The position numbers and the translations under genes are program-made. The notes under the pieces are model-generated. The model searched no databases. It saw only the letters and a list, made by a program, of their open reading frames with translations, and had not been told where the DNA came from. Positions 1 to 7,036 of a DNA stretch of 11,634 bases are shown here, one piece after another. Source of the DNA: an uncultured Planctomycetales bacterium (GTDB taxonomy: Bacteria > Planctomycetota > Planctomycetia > Isosphaerales > Isosphaeraceae); NCBI GenBank assembly GCA_937997355.1, contig CALKTZ010000320.1:1-11634 (forward strand). Reading direction: 5' to 3'. Numbering within the stretch: position 1 is the first letter of the stretch; every line of letters starts with the position of its first letter.

Positions 1-949
1 CGGCGGCTCGGCCGTCGCGGAGGCGGTCCTGATGGCCATGTCGATCACGAAGCGATTCGGCCGGATCGTGATCCCGGGCTCGGTCCATCCCGAATACCGG
101 CAGATCCTCTCCACGTTCCTGACCCATCTGGAGCCGCAAATCGCGACGGTCCCGGTCCCGAGCGGGCGCGCGAGTCTCGACGATTTCGCCTCGGCCATCA
201 ACGAGGAAACGGCGGCGGTGGTGATCCAGCAGCCGAACTTCTTCGGCCAGCTCGAAGACCTCGCCGCGATGATCGAAGCCGCCCACAAAAAAGGGGCGCT
301 GGCGATCGTCCACGTCGACCCCATCAGCCTGGGGCTGCTGAAACGGCCGGGGGATCTGGGGGCTGATATCGTGGTGGCCGAGGGGCAATCCCTGGGCAAT
401 CCGTTGTCGTTCGGCGGCCCCTATCTCGGCATCCTGGCCTGCCGCGAGGAGTATGTCCGCAAGATGCCCGGGAGGGTCGTCGGCCAGACGACCGATCGCA
501 ACGGCAAGCGTTGCTGGGTGCTCACCTTGCAGACCCGCGAGCAGCACATTCGACGGGAAAAGGCCACCTCGAACATCTGCACCAATCAGGGGCTCCTGGC
601 CCTGCGGTCGACGATCTACCTGGCCGTGATGGGGCCGTCGGGCCTGCGCCGTGCCGCCGAGCTTTCGACGCGGAAGGCCCATCAAACGGCCGAACGGCTC
701 GCGGCCATCTCCGGCATTTCCCTGGCGTTCGCCGGGCCGTTCTTCAAGGAGTTCGTCATCCGGACCGAGAAGGATGCGGCCCGGCTGCTGGCGGAAGTCG
801 GCAAGCTCGGCTATCACGGCGGCATCCACCTCGGCCGCTGGTATCCGGAGCTGGGCGACGCGATCCTCGTGGCCGTCACCGAGAAGCGGACCCGGGCCGA
901 AATCGAGGGGCTAGCCGACGCCTACGCCGAGGCCATGCAACGCGTTTGA
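1..949 (+). CDS. gcvPA: Glycine dehydrogenase (decarboxylating) subunit 1, 3' part (P-protein alpha chain)
   Basis: This is the C-terminal part of the alpha half of the split P-protein of the glycine cleavage system. With GcvPB it decarboxylates glycine using PLP and passes the aminomethyl group to lipoyl GcvH in the cytoplasm. The frame is open from base 2 (GGSAVAEAVLMAM, typical of GcvPA), so the ATG at 32 is internal and the true start lies before the window. About 315 residues are visible of a usual 440-450. Visible hallmarks are the VVIQQPNFFG segment, the AEGQSLGNPLSFGGPYLG stretch and the highly conserved TREQHIRREKATSNICTNQ block near the middle of the visible part. The stop is TGA at 947-949. 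gcvPB follows 51 bases later on the same strand, so the two are very likely one operon. No frameshift or missing motif is seen. The family is certain; only the 5' end is unknown. Confidence 0.95.
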   Translation, partial: GGSAVAEAVLMAMSITKRFGRIVIPGSVHPEYRQILSTFLTHLEPQIATVPVPSGRASLDDFASAINEETAAVVIQQPNFFGQLEDLAAMIEAAHKKGALAIVHVDPISLGLLKRPGDLGADIVVAEGQSLGNPLSFGGPYLGILACREEYVRKMPGRVVGQTTDRNGKRCWVLTLQTREQHIRREKATSNICTNQGLLALRSTIYLAVMGPSGLRRAAELSTRKAHQTAERLAAISGISLAFAGPFFKEFVIRTEKDAARLLAEVGKLGYHGGIHLGRWYPELGDAILVAVTEKRTRAEIEGLADAYAEAMQRV

Positions 950-1000
950 TCTCGCCGAGTGCTTCGCCCGAACGGAATTTGAACCCAAGAAATTCGACTC

Positions 1001-2518
1001 ATGTTTAAATTCGATGAAGTTCCGCTGCTGTTCGAGGCCAGCCGGCCGGGCCGGCATACGGCGATCTTGCCGGAGGCCGACGAACCCGATCGGTCCCTCG
1101 AATCGCTCATCCCCCGAGAATTCCTGGCGTCCGAGGCCCCGCCGCTCCCGGAACTCAGCGAGCTGGACGTGGTGCGGCATTTCGTGAACCTGTCGACGAT
1201 GAACATGTCGATCGACGCGAATTTCTACCCGCTCGGCTCGTGTACCATGAAGTACAACCCGAAGCGGAACGAGCGGCTCGCCGCCCTCCCAGGGCTCGGG
1301 GCTCAGCATCCCTATCAGGACGAGAGTACGCTTCAAGGACTGCTGGCGATCCTGCACGGGCTCCAGGAAGACCTCGCCGAGATTGCGGGATTGGATGCGG
1401 TGAGCCTCCAGCCGGCGGCCGGCGCGCAGGGGGAGTTGACGGCGCTTCTCGTCGCGGCGGCCTATTTCCGGGATCGGGGGGAGAAGCGGACCCAGATCCT
1501 CATCCCCGACAGCGCGCACGGGACGAACCCGGCCTCCGCTCATCTCGCCGGCTTCGAAGCGATCACGATCAAGAGCGATGCGCGAGGGCTCGTCGATCTG
1601 AACGACTTCCGGGCCAAGTTGAGCGATCAAACCGCAGTCTTCATGATCACGAATCCGAACACGGTCGGCCTGTTCGACCCGCAGATCGGCGAAATCTCGG
1701 CCCTGCTCCGCGAGCGGGGGGCCCTGCTCTACCTCGACGGCGCCAACATGAACGCAATCCTGGGGGTCGTGCGTCCGGGCGACATGGGGGTCGACCTGAT
1801 GCACTACAATCCCCATAAGACCTTCTCCGGTCCGCACGGCGGCGGTGGTCCCGGAGCCGGGCCGATCGCCGTGCGCAAGCAGCTTGCCCCCTATTTGCCC
1901 GCGCCAATCGTCGTCCGAGCCGACGACGGCAGCTTCCGGCTCGATGACGATCGGCCCAAGTCGATCGGCCGCGTCCGCTCGTTCTTCGGGAACACGGGGG
2001 TTTTGTTCCGCGCGTTCTGCTACATCCGCAGCCAGGGGCCGGACGGGCTCAGACGGGTCGCCCAGAATGCGGTCCTGAACGCGAATTACCTGATGTCGCT
2101 GGTGAAGGATCTTTATCCGGTCCCTTATGGCGATCGTTGCATGCACGAGTTCGTGGCCTCCGCCCGGAATCTGGCCAAGGAACGGGGGATCAGGGCGATG
2201 GACATCGCCAAGCGGCTGCTCGACTCCAATTTCCACGCCCCGACGGTCTATTTCCCGCTCATCGTCCCCGAAGCCCTGATGATCGAGCCGACCGAGACCG
2301 AAAGCCGGGATACGCTCGAAGCCTTCGCCAGCGTGTTGCGCGAGATCACGCGGGAAGATCCGGCGATGCTCCACAACGCCCCCCATACCACGCCGGTCAG
2401 CCGTCCGGATGAAGTGAAGGCCGCCAAGACCCCCATCCTCACCTGGAAGCCGGAATCTCCATCCGTTCCCTCGAACGATGCAGCAGCCACCCCACCGACC
2501 TCGATTCCGACGGCTTGA
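1001..2518 (+). CDS. gcvPB: Glycine dehydrogenase (decarboxylating) subunit 2 (P-protein beta chain)
   Basis: This is the PLP-carrying half of the split glycine decarboxylase, partner of the gene just upstream. The 505-residue product is normal length for the subunit. The start MFKFDEVPLLFEASRPG matches the family's usual N-terminus, although no clear Shine-Dalgarno precedes it. Visible motifs are LGSCTMKYNPK (about residues 78-88), the QPAAGAQGE segment, HGTNPASAHLAGF, and NPHKTFSGPHGGGGPGAGP. In the last motif K273 should be the lysine that forms the Schiff base with PLP, and the glycine-rich loop after it is typical. The final ~30 residues are Ser/Pro/Thr/Ala-rich and look unstructured. 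The stop codon overlaps a possible TTG start of the next gene (TTGA). No gcvH or gcvT is in the window; they may lie upstream of gcvPA. The assignment is secure. Confidence 0.97.
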   Translation: MFKFDEVPLLFEASRPGRHTAILPEADEPDRSLESLIPREFLASEAPPLPELSELDVVRHFVNLSTMNMSIDANFYPLGSCTMKYNPKRNERLAALPGLGAQHPYQDESTLQGLLAILHGLQEDLAEIAGLDAVSLQPAAGAQGELTALLVAAAYFRDRGEKRTQILIPDSAHGTNPASAHLAGFEAITIKSDARGLVDLNDFRAKLSDQTAVFMITNPNTVGLFDPQIGEISALLRERGALLYLDGANMNAILGVVRPGDMGVDLMHYNPHKTFSGPHGGGGPGAGPIAVRKQLAPYLPAPIVVRADDGSFRLDDDRPKSIGRVRSFFGNTGVLFRAFCYIRSQGPDGLRRVAQNAVLNANYLMSLVKDLYPVPYGDRCMHEFVASARNLAKERGIRAMDIAKRLLDSNFHAPTVYFPLIVPEALMIEPTETESRDTLEAFASVLREITREDPAMLHNAPHTTPVSRPDEVKAAKTPILTWKPESPSVPSNDAAATPPTSIPTA

Positions 2519-2593
2519 CCCGCTTCGTTGATCCGGCGACGATGAGGAGGACCTGGATCGTGGCCCGCCAACCGGGGCACGGCCGGGTATCGC

Positions 2594-2598
2594 GGGGG
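2594..2598 (+). promoter_or_regulatory. Ribosome binding site candidate for the GspF/PilC-type gene
   Basis: A GGGGG run sits 6 bases before the ATG at 2605. The earlier in-frame starts, TTG 2515 and ATG 2542, have no comparable purine-rich tract. This is the main reason for choosing 2605 as the start. The region is GC-rich, so a G run alone is weak evidence. Confidence 0.4.
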
Positions 2599-2604
2599 CA
2601 AACG

Positions 2605-3951
2605 ATGAGTCAGGATCTGGAGCCGGAAGATCTCCCCAACCCGATACGCCCCGGCGCGTCGCGCCAGGGACGCCCCGACCAGCCCCCTTCGTCCCGCCCC
2701 AAGCCTCCGCCCCTGCCTACTTCGGGGAATCCCTCCGAGCCATCGACCTTCCAGCCCAATCCCTATCCCGCCGCGCCGGGAGACCGCTCCAGGTCCAAAC
2801 GCCCCGGCGCGTCGCGATCGGCGGATTCGGATTCGAGTGACCGGAGGATACTCATCCCGGACAAGGGGCCAAGCCTCTGGGAACGCATCTTCTTCGGCAA
2901 TGTCAGCTCCGGCCAGCTTTCTCAGTTCTGCCGCCAGTTTGCCGCGTTCCTCGAAGCCGGCGTCGATATCATCAAGGCCCTGGCGAGCCTGGAAAAGCAA
3001 TTCGCCCATACCGCGCTCGGGCCTGCCTTGAAGCGGATTCAGTTGAAGATCCGGTCCGGTTCGTCGCTCGAAGAAGCGATGCGCGGCGATGAGCGGATCT
3101 TCGGGCCGATGTTCCTCAGCATGATCAAGGTCGCCGAGGCGCGCGGCGCCATGCCGGAAACCTTGAGAATGCTCGCCAGGCACTTCGAGGCCCGGCAGAA
3201 CCTGATCCGCCAGGCGCGGTCGGCCATGATCTATCCGATCGCCGTCCTGGTGATCGCCTCCGGGGTCGTTGCGCTGATCACGATGTTCCTGCTGCCGATG
3301 TTCGTCGGGCTCCTCAAGGATGTCGCCAGGAAGGGAACCCTCCCCTTGCCGAGCCGCGCCCTCATGGCCTTCAGCGAATTCATGGGGGCCAGCGGCTGGT
3401 GGGTGATCCCCCTGGTGATGATCGGCACGCCGATCCTGCTCTTTCAGTTCTACAAGACGGAAGCCGGCAAGAGCCTGATCGACCGAATGATTCTCATGAT
3501 TCCGGTCTTCGGTACTCTCGCCCTCAAGATCGATACGACTCGCGTTGCCCGCAATCTCTCGACCTTGCTGAATGCCGGGGTCGATATCGGCAGCTCGATC
3601 GACCTCACCGCCAACGTCGTCATGCTGAGGCCGATCCGCAACGCCTTGCTCAGCGCCCGCCCTCGCGTCCTCGGAGGCCAGGAACTCAGCGTCGCGCTCG
3701 ACTCGACCCGGCGGTTCAATGACGACGTCATCGCCGTGATCTCGTCGGGTGAGGAGACCGGCAAGCTCCCGGAGTCCCTGGATCACCTGGCCGACGACTA
3801 CGAGGAACAGGTGAGCCACATGGTCAAGAACATGGGGCAACTGATCCAGCCTTTCCTCATGATCTTGCTGGGTGGAATCGTCCTGTTCATCATCCTCGCC
3901 GTCTTGCTCCCCTATATTCAGATTCTCACGAGTCTCGCCGGGGGAGGCTGA
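2605..3951 (+). CDS. Type II secretion system F family protein (GspF/PilC-like inner-membrane platform)
   Basis: This is a polytopic inner-membrane protein of the GspF/PilC family, the platform that couples the assembly ATPase to pseudopilus or type IV pilus polymerisation. With the ATG at 2605 it has 448 residues; the family is usually near 400. Residues 1-92 are rich in Pro, Ser and Arg and appear disordered, an extra cytoplasmic extension. Two T2SSF repeats follow. The first is about 105-235 (LSQFCRQFAAFLEAGVDI, then FLSMIKVAEARG). The second is about 305-440 (VARNLSTLLNAGVDI, then VISSGEETGKLPESLDHLADDYEE). The paired LLxAGVDI and GExxGxLP motifs are diagnostic. Membrane segments are near 208-235, 264-285 and 416-441. 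An alternative TTG start at 2515 would overlap the gcvPB stop. No other secretion or pilus gene is in the window, so the system it serves (T2SS, T4P or Tad-like) cannot be told. Confidence 0.9.
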   Translation: MSQDLEPEDLPNPIRPGASRQGRPDQPPSSRPKPPPLPTSGNPSEPSTFQPNPYPAAPGDRSRSKRPGASRSADSDSSDRRILIPDKGPSLWERIFFGNVSSGQLSQFCRQFAAFLEAGVDIIKALASLEKQFAHTALGPALKRIQLKIRSGSSLEEAMRGDERIFGPMFLSMIKVAEARGAMPETLRMLARHFEARQNLIRQARSAMIYPIAVLVIASGVVALITMFLLPMFVGLLKDVARKGTLPLPSRALMAFSEFMGASGWWVIPLVMIGTPILLFQFYKTEAGKSLIDRMILMIPVFGTLALKIDTTRVARNLSTLLNAGVDIGSSIDLTANVVMLRPIRNALLSARPRVLGGQELSVALDSTRRFNDDVIAVISSGEETGKLPESLDHLADDYEEQVSHMVKNMGQLIQPFLMILLGGIVLFIILAVLLPYIQILTSLAGGG

Positions 3952-4069
3952 TCGGCGAAGCATCGTCGCGCGGTTGTGCCTTGATCCGGGCGGATCGACA
4001 GCCGAAGATCGTGCTTCTTTGCGAGTCCGAAATCGACTCCGCCGTGAGATAAACAAGACGATCTGATTC

Positions 4070-4073
4070 GAGG
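4070..4073 (+). promoter_or_regulatory. Ribosome binding site for the ceramidase-like gene
   Basis: GAGG lies 7 bases before the GTG at 4081 and favours that start over the downstream in-frame GTG at 4174. The 129-base gap before it (3952-4080) holds only two short hairpins, at 3981-3998 (stem of 7 with one wobble pair) and 4023-4039 (5-bp stem). Neither is followed by a T run, and I see no convincing promoter there. Confidence 0.5.
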
Positions 4074-4080
4074 CAACGAC

Positions 4081-5520
4081 GTGCAAATTCTCCGCGACGT
4101 ATGGGCAAGCATCTCCCCCGCGAGGTCTTTCCTACCCGATTTCAACGGAACGGCAGCCTCGCAACGAACCGCCGTGCGGAGGCTCCTTGCCGGGAGCGTG
4201 GCCGCCTTCTTGCTCCTGTCTTCCTCAGCATCGGCCGGCTGGAAGGCCGGCACCGCCAGGGTGGCCATCACGCCCAAGCAGTCGATGTGGATGGCCGGGT
4301 ATGGCGCGCGGACCAAGCCGTCGGAAGGGGCCGTCCACGACCTCTGGGCGAAGGCGCTGGCGTTCGAAGATCCCCGGGGCAAGAAGGCCCTGCTGGTGAC
4401 ACTCGACGTCTGCGGCATCGGCCGCGATCTCTCGAACTCGATTCGCGACGCGCTGAAGGGCAAGCACGGGCTCGAACGCTCGCAGATCGTTCTCTCGTGT
4501 TCGCATACGCATTGCGGGCCGGTGGTCGGCAATAACCTGCTCAGCATGTACAACATGAGCCGGGAGGAGTACCCGAAGATCGTTGAGTACGCCAAGTTCC
4601 TGGAGCGGGCGATCCTCGACATCTCGGACGCGGCGCTGGCGAATCTGAACGACGCGAGCCTCGCCTGGGAGACCGGCCGTTGCGACTTCGCCGTGAACCG
4701 GCGCACCAACAAGGAACCCGAGGTTCCAGAGCTTCGTAAGCGGCTCGCCCTCCAAGGCCCCGTCGATCATGACGTGCCGGTCTTGCGAGTCGTCGACTCC
4801 AAGCAATCGTTGATCGGGATCGTCTTCGGTTATGCCTGCCATTGCACCGTGTTGAGCTTCCAGCAATTCTGCGGCGATTATGCCGGGTTCGCCCAGATCG
4901 CCCTCGAAAAGAAGCATCCGGGCGCCCAGGCGATGTTCGTGGCCGGTTGCGGCGGCGACCAGAATCCGCTGCCTCGCCGGACGGTCGAGCTTGCCGAGTC
5001 GTATGGCAATCAGCTTGCGAAGAGCGTCGACGCCGTCCTCGGTTCGAAGATGAGGCCGATCGTCGAGCCCCTGCATGCCTCCTATGAAGAGATCGACCTC
5101 GCGTTCGCCGAGCTTCCCACCAGGGAGCAGATCGAGAAGGATGCGCAGGCCAAGGACTTCTACACCTCCAGCCGGGCACGCCTCCTCTTGAAGACGATTG
5201 CCGCACGGGGGGCGCTGAGCAAGACCGCCCCTTATCCGGTTCAACTCTGGAAGCTCGGCGAGCTGAACTGGGTGATCCTCGGCGGCGAGGTGGTGGTTGA
5301 TTATTCGTTGCGGATCAAACGGAACCTGGGCTCCTCGAACACCTGGGTTTCGGCCTACTGCAACGATGTGCTGGCCTACATACCATCGCTTCGGGTCCTG
5401 AAAGAAGGGGGTTACGAGGGAGCGACGTCGATGCTCTATTACGGCCATCCCACGAGCTGGGCGGAGCCGATCGAGGAAGACATCATCGCCGCCGTCAATC
5501 GGCTCGTTGGCAAGCAGTGA
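4081..5520 (+). CDS. Secreted neutral/alkaline ceramidase-like N-terminal domain protein
   Basis: This is an exported protein of the neutral/alkaline (non-lysosomal) ceramidase N-terminal domain family. Classical members are zinc amidases that cleave ceramide to sphingosine and fatty acid. The product has 479 residues from GTG 4081, against roughly 650-750 for full ceramidases, so it seems to lack the C-terminal Ig-like domain. A signal peptide is clear at residues 32-52 (RRLLAGSVAAFLLLSSSASA, then GWKAG). Because it sits so far in, the GTG at 4174 is an alternative start giving a standard 21-residue signal. Landmarks are AITPKQSMWMAGYGAR, the probable zinc-site SCSHTHCGP (H142, H144), GYACHCTVLS (H254) and AGCGGDQNP (288-296). 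The last aligns with the GDVSPN hexapeptide of true ceramidases, but the catalytic Ser position is Asn (N295). The true substrate is therefore uncertain. It is convergent with the MFS gene downstream, and a strong inverted repeat separates them. Confidence 0.85.
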   Translation: MQILRDVWASISPARSFLPDFNGTAASQRTAVRRLLAGSVAAFLLLSSSASAGWKAGTARVAITPKQSMWMAGYGARTKPSEGAVHDLWAKALAFEDPRGKKALLVTLDVCGIGRDLSNSIRDALKGKHGLERSQIVLSCSHTHCGPVVGNNLLSMYNMSREEYPKIVEYAKFLERAILDISDAALANLNDASLAWETGRCDFAVNRRTNKEPEVPELRKRLALQGPVDHDVPVLRVVDSKQSLIGIVFGYACHCTVLSFQQFCGDYAGFAQIALEKKHPGAQAMFVAGCGGDQNPLPRRTVELAESYGNQLAKSVDAVLGSKMRPIVEPLHASYEEIDLAFAELPTREQIEKDAQAKDFYTSSRARLLLKTIAARGALSKTAPYPVQLWKLGELNWVILGGEVVVDYSLRIKRNLGSSNTWVSAYCNDVLAYIPSLRVLKEGGYEGATSMLYYGHPTSWAEPIEEDIIAAVNRLVGKQ

Positions 5521-5554
5521 CCTCCGGCCATTCCAACGCGTTGAGTTTTGACAC

Positions 5555-5607
5555 GAACCGAGGCATCGGGCCGTGCCGTGCATCGGCCGGGCCCGATGCC
5601 TCGGTTC
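5555..5607. terminator. Perfect 18-bp inverted repeat, probable bidirectional terminator
   Basis: The arm GAACCGAGGCATCGGGCC (5555-5572) is the exact reverse complement of 5590-5607, with a 17-base loop. It begins 35 bases after the stop of the ceramidase-like gene and directly abuts the stop of the convergent MFS gene (TGA at 5608-5610, minus strand). The position fits a shared terminator. Neither side has a T run, so it is not a textbook intrinsic terminator. It may act as an RNA 3'-end stabiliser or work with Rho. Confidence 0.6.
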
Positions 5608-6906
5608 TCATGATGAATCCGCGGCCCTTCGAGAGAGGAGATCGGAGAGCCAGATCGTCATCGCCACGCCGCCGCAGATGATCGCGGAGAATCCCATCAC
5701 GGAGGAGACTCCGCTCGTCACGGCAACTCGCCCGGTCCAGAGCGCACCCAGGGGCACGGAGCCCGAGAAGACGATCATCCAGATCCCCATCACCCGGCCG
5801 CGAAGGTGGTCGGGGACGATCATCTGGATCCGCGTCTGGGTCGCCGCGTAGAACAGCACCGCGCCGAAGCCCGCGCCGAACAGGCAGAGCGAGGCGGCCA
5901 GGACCCGGACCGGCTGCGGCCAGGTTGCGGGAACCCAGTAGGGAAAGCCCGCTCCCGCCCCGAGCGAGAGTGAGAAGACCATCATCCCGGCGATCACGAT
6001 CCGTTCCTTCCGCCGGATTCCTCCGAGCGACGCCATCCCGAACGCCCCGAGGGTTGCCCCTGCCCCCGCGGCCGCGAGGATCGCCCCGTAGCCCTGCACG
6101 CCGGTTCCGACCACTCGACGGCAGAACGAGGGCATCATGGCCTCGTAGCCCATCCCCATGATCCCGAAGAAGATCATCAGCAAGAAATGATTGCGAATGA
6201 TCGGCTCGCGTCGGAGATAGGCCAACCCGCCGAAGACTTCTCGGAAGGTGAAGGGGCTGGCCGAGGTTGTCCGAGACGCGGCGGAGACGGTCTGGATGGA
6301 AAGCACGGCGGCGATCGCCGCGAAATAACTCACGCCGTTGATCAGGAAACAGCCCGAGGCACCCAGGATCGAGAGGCCCAACCCGGCCAGCGCCGGGCCG
6401 ATCACGCGGGTAGCGTTGAAGAGGCCCGAGTTCAGGGCGATCGCATTGGGGATATTCTCGGGCCCCACCATCTCGTAGAGGAACACCTGGCGGCTGGGAA
6501 GCTCGAAGGTCACGCAGATGCGGGCCAGCGCGAGGACCAGGGCCATTTGCCAAACACTTGAGGGATCGTTCCAGACCACCAACGCCAGGCTGAAGGCCAG
6601 CAGCATCTGGATGGTTTCCATCGCCAGGATCATCGTCCGGGGGACGACCCGATCGGCGACGGCCCCCGCGACGAGCCCCACGAACAGGCCGGGCATCAGG
6701 TTGGCCGCCTCGATCACCCCCAGCATCGATTCCGAGCCCGTCTGGTCGAACACGAGCCAGCGCACGGCCGCGGCCTGGAGCCAGGTCCCCATCAGGCTGA
6801 TCCCTTGCCCCAGGTAAAACCGCCGGAAATTGGCGGTCCCCAGCGAGGCGAAGGTTTCGGTTCGGAAGGATCTCGTGCCGCTCCCTCGATCGGTGGATTC
6901 CGGCAT
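5608..6906 (-). CDS. MFS transporter, MFS_3/EntS-like (transmembrane secretion effector family)
   Basis: This is an integral membrane secondary transporter, probably a proton-driven exporter. The product is 432 residues from the ATG at 6904-6906, typical for a 12-helix MFS protein. That start has GAGG five bases upstream; an in-frame ATG at 6957 would add 17 polar residues and has no RBS. After a short cytoplasmic tail, the opening FASLGTANFRRFYLGQGISL and the following LMGTWLQAAAVRWLV are characteristic of the EntS/MFS_3 group. MFS motif A is visible in the loop between helices 2 and 3 as GAVADRVVPR (about residues 81-90, D85). Hydrophobic helices alternate to the end, which reads IWLSDLLSRRAADSS. 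It is the last of three same-strand transporter genes; its stop abuts the inverted repeat. Family members export siderophores, drugs or other small molecules, but nothing here fixes the substrate. Confidence 0.85.
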   Translation of the reverse strand: MPESTDRGSGTRSFRTETFASLGTANFRRFYLGQGISLMGTWLQAAAVRWLVFDQTGSESMLGVIEAANLMPGLFVGLVAGAVADRVVPRTMILAMETIQMLLAFSLALVVWNDPSSVWQMALVLALARICVTFELPSRQVFLYEMVGPENIPNAIALNSGLFNATRVIGPALAGLGLSILGASGCFLINGVSYFAAIAAVLSIQTVSAASRTTSASPFTFREVFGGLAYLRREPIIRNHFLLMIFFGIMGMGYEAMMPSFCRRVVGTGVQGYGAILAAAGAGATLGAFGMASLGGIRRKERIVIAGMMVFSLSLGAGAGFPYWVPATWPQPVRVLAASLCLFGAGFGAVLFYAATQTRIQMIVPDHLRGRVMGIWMIVFSGSVPLGALWTGRVAVTSGVSSVMGFSAIICGGVAMTIWLSDLLSRRAADSS

Positions 6907-6911
6907 CAAGG

Positions 6912-6915
6912 CCTC
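6912..6915 (-). promoter_or_regulatory. Ribosome binding site deciding the MFS_3-like start
   Basis: On the minus strand GAGG is followed by CCTTG and then the ATG at 6906. The upstream ATG at 6957 lacks any such site, so the shorter 432-residue protein is preferred. Confidence 0.45.
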
Positions 6916-7010
6916 GGAGACGGAGAGTTTGGGGTCATCGAGGCGCGGTTGGAACATGCCGATGCACGGACCCGGATCGAACGGCTGACTCGATTGCCGC
7001 CGTGACCCGA

Positions 7011-7036
7011 GCGATCACGGTCGGGGCGATCACGGT
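7011..7036. repeat. Tandem-like direct repeat of 11 bases
   Basis: GCGATCACGGT occurs at 7011-7021 and again at 7026-7036 with four bases between, a 15-base period. The second copy runs over the stop codon of the NCS1-like gene (7030-7032). It lies in the gap ahead of the MFS_3-like gene on the minus strand. It could be an operator-like site, but GATC/CGATC words are common throughout this DNA, so chance is quite possible. Confidence 0.3.

Noticed and set aside
911..2386. 491-codon open frame on the minus strand across gcvPB
   Set aside because: It is a shadow of gcvPB: GC-rich codons leave the antisense frame open. The translation is Arg/Glu/His-rich with no recognisable domain, while the plus strand is an unmistakable gene.
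2248..4086. 612-codon open frame on the minus strand
   Set aside because: It lies opposite the end of gcvPB and the GspF-like gene, is highly charged and low in hydrophobic order, and has no family resemblance.
4225..5583. 452-codon open frame on the minus strand opposite the ceramidase-like gene
   Set aside because: It crosses the inverted repeat and mirrors a clear secreted-protein gene; no motif is visible.
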